Source: Flavobacterium aquidurense (GTDB taxonomy: Bacteria > Bacteroidota > Bacteroidia > Flavobacteriales > Flavobacteriaceae). From it: a DNA stretch of 64,000 nucleotides. Both the position numbers and the translations under genes were made by a program. The stretch is from the NCBI GenBank assembly GCA_900107365.1, contig FNPS01000010.1:62001-126000 (forward strand), in the 5' to 3' direction. Each line of letters opens with the position of its first letter. Position 1 is the first letter of the stretch. Positions 44,169 through 51,602 of this stretch are shown here, in pieces. The notes below the pieces were generated by a model. The model was not told the origin of the DNA. It worked only from the letters and a program-made list of their open reading frames with translations, and did no database searches.

Positions 44169-44741
44169 CTAATTGTTGTATGACATTTCAGGAAGCACTT
44201 TTGCAAATTCTTCTCCTCTTTCTTTTAATTTGTTGTATTTCTCTGTAGACTTTTTAATTATACTTTCATATTCTTCAAAGCCTTCTTTTAAATCTACATC
44301 AGTTGCAACATATTCTTTTTTTTCTAAAATTGCTTTTAAGATTGCGGCCTTCTTTTTCTCAAATTTCTTAGGCGTTTTATAGCTTTCAGGCTTAGGATTA
44401 AAAGGAATTAATTCAACACCAGCTTTGATTGCGCCCATTTGAGCTTCAGAGTCTACTATATAAATTTTCCCTTCCTCAAGATCAGCTTCAATAAAATCTG
44501 TGTTTTCTGATCTTGACCAAAAAATATGTTTACCTGACTCGCATTCGTAAGCCAAATATTCACCATAATTGAATTTGCCTAAATATTTTTCTCCATCGAA
44601 GTATTTAAAATTTACTAAAAATCCCATTGCAGAAGAACGTACAAAATAAACTATTGATTTTCCTTCACTTGGTTTTTTTAATTCCTGAGAATAAACTGTA
44701 ATGGATAATATTGTTAAAGCAAATACTATTATTTTCCTCAT
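44169..44741 (-). CDS. Exported DUF2846-like protein located between sucA and sucB
   Basis: 190-aa protein of unknown function. Signal peptide MRKIIVFALTILSITVYSQ, then a beta-rich domain (about 28-110; GKSIVYFVRSSAMGFLVNFKYFDGEKYLGKF, GEYLAYECESGKHIFW, LEEGKIYIVDSEA) that looks like DUF2846, followed by a charged helical tail (about 120-185). It starts 5 bp after the sucA stop and ends 22 bp before sucB, so it is probably co-transcribed with two cytosolic TCA enzymes although it should be exported. No functional tie to the TCA cycle is evident. Confidence 0.85.
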   Translation of the reverse strand: MRKIIVFALTILSITVYSQELKKPSEGKSIVYFVRSSAMGFLVNFKYFDGEKYLGKFNYGEYLAYECESGKHIFWSRSENTDFIEADLEEGKIYIVDSEAQMGAIKAGVELIPFNPKPESYKTPKKFEKKKAAILKAILEKKEYVATDVDLKEGFEEYESIIKKSTEKYNKLKERGEEFAKVLPEMSYNN

Positions 44742-44746
44742 AAATA

Positions 44747-47521
44747 TTATCTAAATAAATTTTTATCGAAAACCATTCTAATCGCATCTGCATGACGACG
44801 TTTAGCTCTTGTGTAACTTCCTGATGCCGGAGCAGCGTAAGCTTTTAATGAAGCTAATCTCCATTTTACAAGATCGAAGTTCATTAACATAAAACTGTAA
44901 GCTCCCATGTTTTTAGGTTCTTCTTGTGCCCAAACATAATCATCAGCATTTGGATATTGTGCAATAATTGCTTTTAATTGCTCCACTGGTAATGGGAATA
45001 ATTGCTCGATACGAACAACTGCAACATCATTTCTTCCGTTGTTTTCTCTTTCAGCAACAATATCATAGTAGAATTTACCTGTAACAAAAACTAACGTTTT
45101 TACTGCTTTTTTATCTACTGTGTTATCGTCAATAGTTTCCTGGAAACTTCCTGTTGCTAATTCTTCAACTGTAGAAACGCATCTTGGGTCACGCAATAAA
45201 CTTTTTGGAGAGAAAACTACCAAAGGCTTACGGAAATTCGTTTTCATTTGTCTTCTCAACAAGTGGAAGAAGTTGGCTGGCGTTGTACAATCTGCAACGT
45301 ACATATTTTGTCTTGCACAAAGTTGTAAATAACGCTCCATTCTTGCAGAAGAGTGTTCTGCACCTTGTCCTTCATATCCGTGAGGTAACAATAAAACAAT
45401 ACCATTTTGGTTGTTCCATTTGTCTTCACCACATGAAATATATTGGTCAATCATAATTTGCGCTCCATTAGAGAAATCTCCAAATTGTGCTTCCCAAATC
45501 GTTAATGCATTTGGATTTGCCAATGCATATCCATAATCGAAACCAAGAACACCATACTCAGATAAAAGAGAGTTGAAGGCACCGAATTTTCCTTTTTTGT
45601 TTTCGATAGCATCTAACAGAATTACTTCTTCTTCAGAATCTTCAACTTTAACGACAGCATGACGGTGAGAGAAAGTACCACGCTCTACATCCTGACCTGA
45701 AATACGAACATCAAATCCTTCTGTCAAAAGAGAACCGTAAGCAAGTGCTTCAGCTGTTCCCCAGTCAATAGTATTATTGTCGTATCCTGTTTTTCTATCC
45801 GTAACAATTTTGGTTATTTTGTTGATGAATTTCTTGTCTGATGGTAAAGTTGAGATGGTATTGATGATAGAATCCAATCCTGTTTTGTCGAAAGAAGTAT
45901 CAACTTTTTGAAGCATTTGGGTATCCGTTACCTGAACAAATCCATTCCATTCGTTTTTCATGAATGGCGTTATAATAGTCAAATCTTTTTTACGGGAAGC
46001 TTCTAAATTCTCCTCCATAGTAGATTTGTATTCTTTTTCTAAAGCATTTACATAAGAAGCATCAATTACGCCGTCAGACAATAATTTTTCAGCATAAATA
46101 TCTCTTGGATTTTTATGTTTTGCGATGATTTTATATAAAACCGGCTGCGTGAAACGAGGTTCGTCACCTTCGTTATGACCGTATTTTCTGTATCCTAATA
46201 AATCGATAAATACATCACGTCCAAATTGCATTCTGTAGTCTAATGCAAAAGATACCGCATGTACAACAGCTTCAGCATCATCAGCATTTACGTGTAATAC
46301 CGGAGATAAAGTTACTTTGGCAACGTCTGTACAATAAGTAGATGAACGAGCGTCTAAATAGTTTGTAGTAAAACCAACCTGGTTATTAATTACAATGTGG
46401 ATTGTTCCTCCAGTTTTGTAACCGTCAAGTTGTGCCATCTGAATGATTTCATATAAGATACCCTGTCCTGCAATTGCAGCATCTCCGTGAACGGCGATTG
46501 GTAATACTTTAGAAAAATCGTCAGCATAATATTTATCTTGTTTTGCTCTTGTGATTCCTTCAATTACAGCTCCAACCGTTTCTAAGTGCGAAGGGTTTGG
46601 TGCTAAATTGATATTAATGCTTTTTCCTGATCTTGTTTTTTTGTCAGCCGTAAGACCTAAGTGGTATTTTACGTCACCATCAAAATATTCCTGATCGTAA
46701 TCTTTACCATCAAACTCACCAAAAATATCCTGAGTTGATTTTCCGAAGATGTTTGCCAAAACGTTCAAACGGCCACGGTGAGCCATTCCCATTACGAATT
46801 GTTCAACACCTTTTTCAGCAGCTTGCTCGATCAAAGCATCTAAAGCTGGAATAATAGATTCTCCACCTTCTAGTGAAAAACGTTTTTGTCCAACATATTT
46901 AGTATGTAAGAAGTTCTCGAAAGAAACTGCTTCGTTTAATTTATTTAAGATTGTTTTCTTTTCTTCTGTAGAAAAATTAGGCTGATTAACGTTAACCGCT
47001 AATTTATCCTGAATCCATTTTACAACACCAGGATTTCTGATGTACATATATTCAATTCCAATATGTTGACAGTAAATAGATTTAAGACGCGTTACAATAT
47101 CTTGTAAAGTAGAAGGTCCAACTCCGATAGTCTTAGCTGCATCAAAAACTGTTGAAAGATCAGCAGTTGTTAGTCCGAAATTCTCAATGTCTAAAGTTGG
47201 AGATGAAGTTCTACGATCACGAACCGGGTTTGTTTTGGTAAACAAATGTCCGCGTGTACGGTAACCATCGATTAATTTTAGTACGTTGAATTCTTTTTGA
47301 AGTTTTTCTGAAACTTTGCTGTAATCTGTGTTGTCGCTAGTCACATATTCAACAATCTGCTGAACCGGATTTTCGTCATTATAAGTGGTCATTCCAAAGT
47401 CGAAACCTTGAAAAAAACTTCTCCAGCTAGGCTCAACGCTGTCTGGGTTTACTAAATATTGATCGTATAATTGTGCGAAAAACTCTGTATGCGCTGCATT
47501 TAAAAATGAAAACCTATCCAT
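44747..47521 (-). CDS. sucA: 2-oxoglutarate dehydrogenase E1
   Basis: 924-aa thiamine-diphosphate enzyme that decarboxylates 2-oxoglutarate and loads the lipoyl arm of SucB. N-terminal SucA helix region (MDRFSFLNAAHTEFFAQLYDQYLVNPDSV), GMAHRGRLNVLANIFGKS, HGDAAIAGQGILYE with the TPP-binding residues, YRKYGHNEGDEPRFTQP, and the C-terminal LLPHGYEGQGAEHSSARMERYLQL. All family blocks are intact. I use ATG 47521; the longer frame to 47560 would begin at the promoter -7 element (47565-47558). First gene of a three-gene operon. Confidence 0.97.
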   Translation of the reverse strand: MDRFSFLNAAHTEFFAQLYDQYLVNPDSVEPSWRSFFQGFDFGMTTYNDENPVQQIVEYVTSDNTDYSKVSEKLQKEFNVLKLIDGYRTRGHLFTKTNPVRDRRTSSPTLDIENFGLTTADLSTVFDAAKTIGVGPSTLQDIVTRLKSIYCQHIGIEYMYIRNPGVVKWIQDKLAVNVNQPNFSTEEKKTILNKLNEAVSFENFLHTKYVGQKRFSLEGGESIIPALDALIEQAAEKGVEQFVMGMAHRGRLNVLANIFGKSTQDIFGEFDGKDYDQEYFDGDVKYHLGLTADKKTRSGKSININLAPNPSHLETVGAVIEGITRAKQDKYYADDFSKVLPIAVHGDAAIAGQGILYEIIQMAQLDGYKTGGTIHIVINNQVGFTTNYLDARSSTYCTDVAKVTLSPVLHVNADDAEAVVHAVSFALDYRMQFGRDVFIDLLGYRKYGHNEGDEPRFTQPVLYKIIAKHKNPRDIYAEKLLSDGVIDASYVNALEKEYKSTMEENLEASRKKDLTIITPFMKNEWNGFVQVTDTQMLQKVDTSFDKTGLDSIINTISTLPSDKKFINKITKIVTDRKTGYDNNTIDWGTAEALAYGSLLTEGFDVRISGQDVERGTFSHRHAVVKVEDSEEEVILLDAIENKKGKFGAFNSLLSEYGVLGFDYGYALANPNALTIWEAQFGDFSNGAQIMIDQYISCGEDKWNNQNGIVLLLPHGYEGQGAEHSSARMERYLQLCARQNMYVADCTTPANFFHLLRRQMKTNFRKPLVVFSPKSLLRDPRCVSTVEELATGSFQETIDDNTVDKKAVKTLVFVTGKFYYDIVAERENNGRNDVAVVRIEQLFPLPVEQLKAIIAQYPNADDYVWAQEEPKNMGAYSFMLMNFDLVKWRLASLKAYAAPASGSYTRAKRRHADAIRMVFDKNLFR

Positions 47522-47557
47522 AATATTAGTGAATATACTTTTTGTTAAATAGAATGG

Positions 47558-47565
47558 CAAAAGTA
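47558..47565 (-). promoter_or_regulatory. -7 promoter element of sucA
   Basis: TACTTTTG on the minus strand; leader of about 30 nt. It fixes the sucA start downstream. A -33 element is not obvious. Confidence 0.45.
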
Positions 47566-47637
47566 CAACAATCGCATTTATTTAAATCTTTTTTTTACGT
47601 ACTTTTACGTAAAAATTTGTTAAAAATAGATCTAACT

Positions 47638-48189
47638 ATGAAGAAAAATCAAATTTCAATCGTTTTCAAATCTTTTTTTGTGATTATGACAGTCTTTTTT
47701 TCTAGTTATGCAAGTGCCCAGCAAAACTATGTTATTGATAACAGCAATCACTTTTGGGATAAAGTTCAGTTTGGAGGTGGATTAGGTCTTGGATTTGGAT
47801 CTGGATACACTAATATTTCAGTAATGCCAAGTGCTATTTATAATATTAATGAAGTGGTGGCGATGGGAGTTGGTTTGCAGTTTGGCTATTTATATCAAAA
47901 AAATTATTACGAATCTTTTGTTTACGGAGGAAGCTTTATTACGCTGGTAAATCCGATTCCCCAATTGCAGTTATCTGCAGAATTGGAGCAGGTTAGGGTC
48001 GATACAGACTATGAAGAAAATTATTATCACCCCGGTTATTCCGATGCTTATTGGAATACCGCCCTATATCTTGGAGCAGGTTACAGAACCGGTAGTGTAA
48101 CGATTGGTGCACGCTACGATGTTTTGTACGATCCAAATAAAAGTCTGTATGGATCAGGATTTATGCCTTTTGTGAGAGTTTATTTCTGA
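47638..48189 (+). CDS. Small outer-membrane beta-barrel protein
   Basis: 183-aa protein with signal peptide (about 1-27, ending SYASAQ) and a body of alternating aromatic/glycine beta strands (FGGGLGLGFGSGYTNISVMPSAIYNINEVVAMGVGLQFGYLY, YLGAGYRTGSVTIGARYDVLYD). It ends FMPFVRVYF with a terminal Phe, the sign of an outer-membrane barrel of about eight strands. The ligand and role are unknown. It is divergent from sucA and shares the spacer with its promoter; any metabolic link is unsupported. The start ATG 47638 gives a proper signal peptide; the frame's upstream extension is leader. Confidence 0.82.
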   Translation: MKKNQISIVFKSFFVIMTVFFSSYASAQQNYVIDNSNHFWDKVQFGGGLGLGFGSGYTNISVMPSAIYNINEVVAMGVGLQFGYLYQKNYYESFVYGGSFITLVNPIPQLQLSAELEQVRVDTDYEENYYHPGYSDAYWNTALYLGAGYRTGSVTIGARYDVLYDPNKSLYGSGFMPFVRVYF

Positions 48190-48240
48190 AAAAGGGGCTA
48201 AGGTTCTGAGGAGCTAAGATTCTAAGGTTTTTAAAACAAG
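48190..48240. repeat. CTAAGGTTCT word repeat before a lipoprotein gene
   Basis: Repeated words GCTAAGGTTCTGAGG, GCTAAGATTCTAAGG. The 13-base TTCTAAGGTTTTT occurs inverted after the next gene (48672-48688), so the lipoprotein gene is bracketed by an inverted repeat. Confidence 0.55.
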
Positions 48241-48256
48241 AAAATTATAATTTTTA

Positions 48257-48670
48257 ATGCGAAAATATTTTACTCTATTTTTCGGAGTTCTATTTGGAGT
48301 TTCTTCGTGCCAACAGAAAGAAACAAAAGATTTTGAGAATAAAAAACAAGCGCAAATAAATGCAAATTTAAAAGTAATTAATTCTTTAAGGAACGAAGGT
48401 GATAATCTTATTGTTTCAAGAGAAGTTTTTCATTGGATTTATTTCAAAAATGAAAATGAAAAAAACAGTTATCTAAAAGAGGTTCAAAAGCAAAGATTTC
48501 TGCTGGTAAGCTCTAATAAAATTGATGATAAATTTCCATATCAATTACAAATTAAGAGGGTTGATAAAGTTGATGAAAGTAGTGTAAATGAATACGTTAT
48601 TTATTTATGGGAAAAAGCACTCGAATATAACGGGGATTATGATGGCTGGGAAACAAGTGTAGAAAAATAA
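48257..48670 (+). CDS. Small lipoprotein, function unknown
   Basis: 137-aa protein with a lipoprotein signal (MRKYFTLFFGVLFGVSSC, Cys18). The mature part is charged and mostly helical (KQAQINANLKVINSLRNEGDNLIVSREVFHWIYFKNENEKNSYLKEVQKQ), with no domain I recognise. HWIYFKNENEKNSYLKEV resembles the regulator-of-RNase-E-B-type fold seen in some hypothetical proteins, but that is only an impression. It stands between repeats and the convergent 117-aa gene. Confidence 0.7.
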   Translation: MRKYFTLFFGVLFGVSSCQQKETKDFENKKQAQINANLKVINSLRNEGDNLIVSREVFHWIYFKNENEKNSYLKEVQKQRFLLVSSNKIDDKFPYQLQIKRVDKVDESSVNEYVIYLWEKALEYNGDYDGWETSVEK

Positions 48671-48690
48671 TCTAAAAACCTTAGAACCTT

Positions 48691-49044
48691 CTACCTAAAA
48701 TTCTTTCGAAACCAAACCTTCTGCCATTCTCTTTTTAAAATCAAAAACGAAACCTGTTCGGAAAGAATTACTAAATCTGAACCATCTAGTTTTTTTATTT
48801 CAATTTCAGAAACATCAATAATATAAAGAAGATTCAAATATTCAGCAAATTTGTACTGAATCATTCTGTAGATTTTTTCGTGTAGCTGAATCTTTAATTC
48901 ATCTGGTGAAATACTTAGCGGAAAATCGATTCCTTCATTGGCCAAATTAAAATCCTTGTTAATTTGTTCAACCAGGTTGAGATATAAAGTGGCTGCCTGA
49001 GCTTCTGCTAATAAGGATTCGGTATTTATTGGTGCTACAAACAT
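48691..49044 (-). CDS. Hypothetical cytosolic protein, 117 aa
   Basis: No signal peptide, no recognised domain. The sequence (MFVAPINTESLLAEAQAATLYLNLVEQINKDFNLANEGIDFP) looks helical, then a beta stretch and a basic C-terminus (KREWQKVWFRKNFR). It lies 75 bp downstream of the polyprenyl synthetase gene on the same strand and may be co-transcribed. Good codon pattern and ATG start make it a likely real gene. Confidence 0.72.
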   Translation of the reverse strand: MFVAPINTESLLAEAQAATLYLNLVEQINKDFNLANEGIDFPLSISPDELKIQLHEKIYRMIQYKFAEYLNLLYIIDVSEIEIKKLDGSDLVILSEQVSFLILKREWQKVWFRKNFR

Positions 49045-49118
49045 ATTTAATTTTAGATTTTAGATTGCTGATTTATGATTGTAGATTTTTTGTTGAAAAC
49101 TGAAAATTGCGACTGAAA
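49045..49118. repeat. TTTTAGATT and GAAAACTG word repeats
   Basis: Short gap of tandem TTTTAGATT words, then GAAAACTGAAAATTGCGACTG, the same word family as at 10061-10115. Not coding. Confidence 0.5.
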
Positions 49119-49119
49119 A

Positions 49120-50094
49120 CTAAACCTTTCTTCCCATTAAATTTTCACCGAAAGTTCTCAGAATATCTTTCTTTTCGGCATTGATGTTCATTTTTTCTAA
49201 AGTTTCAAAAGCTTTAAAAGTGTACATTTCTATAGCTTCCTGAGTCGCTTTTGAAGCTCCTGATTTATTAAAAATCGCTTTAGCAGTTTCTATTTTTTCT
49301 GAATTATCTTCTAACTGCAATCCGAATAATTGTTGTAATTCTGTTGCTTTTTCTTCAGATGAAAATTCAATAGCTTTTAAATATAAGTAGGTTTTTTTGT
49401 TTTCAATAATATCGCCTCCAACTTGTTTTCCAAACGTTTCCGGATCTCCAAAAGCATCTAAATAATCGTCTTGTAATTGAAATGCCAATCCAAGATTAAG
49501 TCCGAAATCATAAATTAAATCGGCTTCTTTTTCAGAAGTTTTAGCTACAATCGCACCCATTTTCATAGCTGCAGCAACTAAAACGGCTGTTTTGTATTCA
49601 ATCATTTTCAGGTATTCCGGAATGGTAACGTTGCTTCTTTCTTCAAAATCAACATCCCATTGTTGTCCTTCGCAAACTTCAAGAGCCGTTTTGCTGAATA
49701 ATTTTGCTAAATCCCTAAAAACAGTTGGTTCGTATTGCTCAAAATACTGATAAGCGAGAATTAGCATGGCATCGCCAGAAAGAATTCCGGTATTGATATT
49801 CCATTTTTCATGAACGGTTACTTGCCCTCTTCGTAAAGGAGCGTCATCCATAATATCATCATGAACCAATGAAAAGTTATGGAAAACTTCAACCGCCATT
49901 GCAGCCGGAAGTGCTATTTTATAATCGGCATCAAAAACTTCTGCAGCCATTAAAGTTAGTACGGGACGCATTCTTTTTCCTCCAAGCCCTAAAATATAGG
50001 AAATAGGTTCGTAAAGATTTTTGGGTTCTTTGTCTATGCTTTGGTTTTCTAAATAACTAATGAAAAATTCCTGGTACTGACTTATATCGTGCAT
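49120..50094 (-). CDS. Polyprenyl diphosphate synthase
   Basis: 324-aa all-helical trans-prenyltransferase that extends isoprenoid diphosphates. First aspartate-rich motif Asp79-Asp80-Ile-Met-Asp83 (HDDIMDDAPLRRG) and second Asp209-Asp-Tyr-Leu-Asp213 (QLQDDYLDAFGD). Phe74 stands five residues before the first motif, where a bulky residue limits chain length, so a C15-C20 product is possible; the exact product cannot be fixed by sequence. It may supply precursors for menaquinone, the electron carrier that complex I probably uses in this group, or for carotenoids. A TATCTTTG element (50128-50121, minus strand) lies upstream. Confidence 0.94.
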   Translation of the reverse strand: MHDISQYQEFFISYLENQSIDKEPKNLYEPISYILGLGGKRMRPVLTLMAAEVFDADYKIALPAAMAVEVFHNFSLVHDDIMDDAPLRRGQVTVHEKWNINTGILSGDAMLILAYQYFEQYEPTVFRDLAKLFSKTALEVCEGQQWDVDFEERSNVTIPEYLKMIEYKTAVLVAAAMKMGAIVAKTSEKEADLIYDFGLNLGLAFQLQDDYLDAFGDPETFGKQVGGDIIENKKTYLYLKAIEFSSEEKATELQQLFGLQLEDNSEKIETAKAIFNKSGASKATQEAIEMYTFKAFETLEKMNINAEKKDILRTFGENLMGRKV

Positions 50095-50120
50095 AAAATG
50101 AAAATCTGATTATCGAGGCC

Positions 50121-50128
50121 CAAAGATA
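50121..50128 (-). promoter_or_regulatory. -7 promoter element of the polyprenyl synthetase gene
   Basis: TATCTTTG on the minus strand, 27 bp before the ATG; no clear -33 element. Confidence 0.4.
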
Positions 50129-50237
50129 CAATTCAAATATGAATTATTCTTCGCTAAAATTTAAATGCAAAACAGATTTAAAATGAAACCGAATTCGACT
50201 GATTTTTAAGGTGTTAATTTTTTTTTAAAAAAAACAC

Positions 50238-50265
50238 GGAAACTTATTTGGTGTTTAGAGTTTCC
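50238..50265. promoter_or_regulatory. 28-bp operator 1 (GGAAAC-N16-GTTTCC), yceI promoter
   Basis: Inverted repeat GGAAAC / GTTTCC with a 16-bp centre. It overlaps the -33 element and spacer of the yceI promoter (TTTG 50247-50250, 19 bp, TATATTTG 50270-50277), where a bound repressor would block polymerase. Copies 2 and 3 share exactly the same arms and spacing. Confidence 0.75.
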
Positions 50266-50277
50266 TGTTTATATTTG
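50247..50277 (+). promoter_or_regulatory. promoter of yceI
   Basis: TTTG-N19-TATATTTG, full consensus. The predicted RNA start near 50284 gives a leader of about 78 nt that contains operator 2. Confidence 0.65.
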
Positions 50278-50288
50278 CACTCTTATTT

Positions 50289-50316
50289 GGAAACGCTGAA
50301 CACTGTAAAAGTTTCC
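50289..50316. promoter_or_regulatory. 28-bp operator 2 (GGAAAC-N16-GTTTCC), yceI leader
   Basis: Second exact copy of the arms with the same 16-bp spacing, just past the predicted transcription start of yceI. Two sites 51 bp apart would allow cooperative repression. Confidence 0.75.
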
Positions 50317-50361
50317 AAAGGAAGTTTAGATGAATTTTAAACTAAACAAAACCAAGTATTT

Positions 50362-50883
50362 ATGAAAACAACATGGACCTTAGATTCTAGTCAATCAGAT
50401 GTTTTAATTAAAATGAGACATTCGATTATTGCATACATGGGAGGAACGACAAATAAATTTGATGGTTACGTAAACATCGAAGACAATGAAATTGAAGATG
50501 CTTCGGTTGAGTTTTCATTAGATATTAATAATAAAAATGACAGTTTTCAGCACGTCGATTCTCACATGCAACTGAATGATTTATTCAATGTAAATGAGCA
50601 TCCAATTATCAGTTTTAAATCGACCTCATTTCAGAAAATCAATGATAATATCAATTTTTTCAAAGGAGATTTAACTATAAAGGATGTTACCCGAGTTGTA
50701 GAACTTGATGCAGAATTTATTGGGGTCAATTCTTATAACGGGCAGAAAAAAGTTGCTTTTGAAATTAAGGGAGATATTAAACGTCAGGATTTTGGTTTAG
50801 ATTATAATGCATTTAATTTCAACGGTGGTTTGGCATTAGGAAAAGATATCAAACTTATCGCGAATCTTGAATTTAGCATATAA
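50362..50883 (+). CDS. YceI-family lipid-binding protein
   Basis: 173-aa lipocalin-like YceI protein, a fold that binds polyisoprenoid or other amphipathic molecules. Typical start MKTTWTLDSSQSDVLIKMRHSIIAYMGGTTNKFDGYV, central FSLDINNKNDSFQHVDSHMQLNDLFNVNEHPIISFKS and KGDLTIKDVTRVVEL. Unlike periplasmic YceI it has no signal peptide, so it should be cytoplasmic. It is controlled by two copies of the same operator that precedes the TetR gene 47 bp downstream of operator 3, so it is probably part of the efflux regulon. Confidence 0.94.
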   Translation: MKTTWTLDSSQSDVLIKMRHSIIAYMGGTTNKFDGYVNIEDNEIEDASVEFSLDINNKNDSFQHVDSHMQLNDLFNVNEHPIISFKSTSFQKINDNINFFKGDLTIKDVTRVVELDAEFIGVNSYNGQKKVAFEIKGDIKRQDFGLDYNAFNFNGGLALGKDIKLIANLEFSI

Positions 50884-50929
50884 ATCTTACATAATGAATA
50901 ACTTAATGTAAAATTATTACAAATATAAT

Positions 50930-50957
50930 GGAAACTATTTTTTAAGTTTTAGTTTCC
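50930..50957. promoter_or_regulatory. 28-bp operator 3 (GGAAAC-N16-GTTTCC), tetR promoter
   Basis: Third copy of the palindrome, immediately upstream of the -7 element of the tetR promoter. Here the arms extend to GGAAACTA / TAGTTTCC. This is the position expected for autoregulation by the TetR protein. Confidence 0.78.
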
Positions 50958-50961
50958 TAAT

Positions 50962-50969
50962 TATATTTG
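50962..50969 (+). promoter_or_regulatory. -7 promoter element of the tetR-efflux operon
   Basis: TATATTTG ends 2 bp before an ATG at 50972. Transcription should begin about 5-8 bp downstream, past that codon, so translation must start at the next in-frame ATG (50990). Confidence 0.6.
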
Positions 50970-50989
50970 TAATGCAATTTGAAATTAAA

Positions 50990-51589
50990 ATGAAAGAGAA
51001 AATCATATCAAAAGCGAGTGAATTATTTTTAAAACTCGGTTTTAAAAGTGTTACGATGGATGATATTGCAGGCGAAATGTGTATTTCGAAAAAAACGATT
51101 TACAAATATTTCTGTAATAAAGAAGTGCTGATTGAAGAGAGTACTTCAATGGTTCACAAACAAGTTCATGAGGTTATTGATACTATAGTTGCAAAAAATT
51201 ATAATGCCATTCATGAGAACTTTGAAATTCGTGAAATGTTTCGGGATATGTTTAAAAATGCGGGCGATACTTCTCCTCTTTATCAATTAAAGAAACATTA
51301 TCCGGAAATTTATCAAAATGTAATGACGCATGAAATAGATCAGTGTAATCATTATTTTAAAGATAATATCTTAAAAGGAATAAGTGAAAATTTGTACAGA
51401 GCAGATTTGAACATTGATCTTTATGTAAAATTTTATTACACTTTAATTTTTCATATTAATGCCACTACTGTCTCAGAAAGAGAAGCACAAAAAATAGAAT
51501 TAGAAGCTTTGGAATATCATACAAGAGCTATGGCAACAGAAAAGGGAATAAGCGAATTAGAAAAACAACTTAAAAAAATTAGTACTTAA
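50990..51589 (+). CDS. TetR/AcrR-family transcriptional regulator
   Basis: 199-aa regulator, probable repressor of the downstream efflux genes. N-terminal helix-turn-helix (about 1-50: KEKIISKASELFLKLGFKSVTMDDIAGEMCISKKTIYKYFCNKEVLIEES) and a divergent all-helical ligand domain. I place the start at ATG 50990 (MKEKIISKASELF), not 50972, because the -7 element puts the RNA start between the two. It leads an operon with tolC-, MFP- and RND-type genes 13 bp downstream. The 28-bp palindrome in front of it and of yceI is its likely binding site. Confidence 0.93.
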   Translation: MKEKIISKASELFLKLGFKSVTMDDIAGEMCISKKTIYKYFCNKEVLIEESTSMVHKQVHEVIDTIVAKNYNAIHENFEIREMFRDMFKNAGDTSPLYQLKKHYPEIYQNVMTHEIDQCNHYFKDNILKGISENLYRADLNIDLYVKFYYTLIFHINATTVSEREAQKIELEALEYHTRAMATEKGISELEKQLKKIST

Positions 51590-51602
51590 TTAATCAATCT
51601 AT

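Noticed and set aside
50972-50989. First ATG of the TetR gene
   Set aside because: It lies 2 bp after the TATATTTG -7 element, upstream of the expected transcription start.
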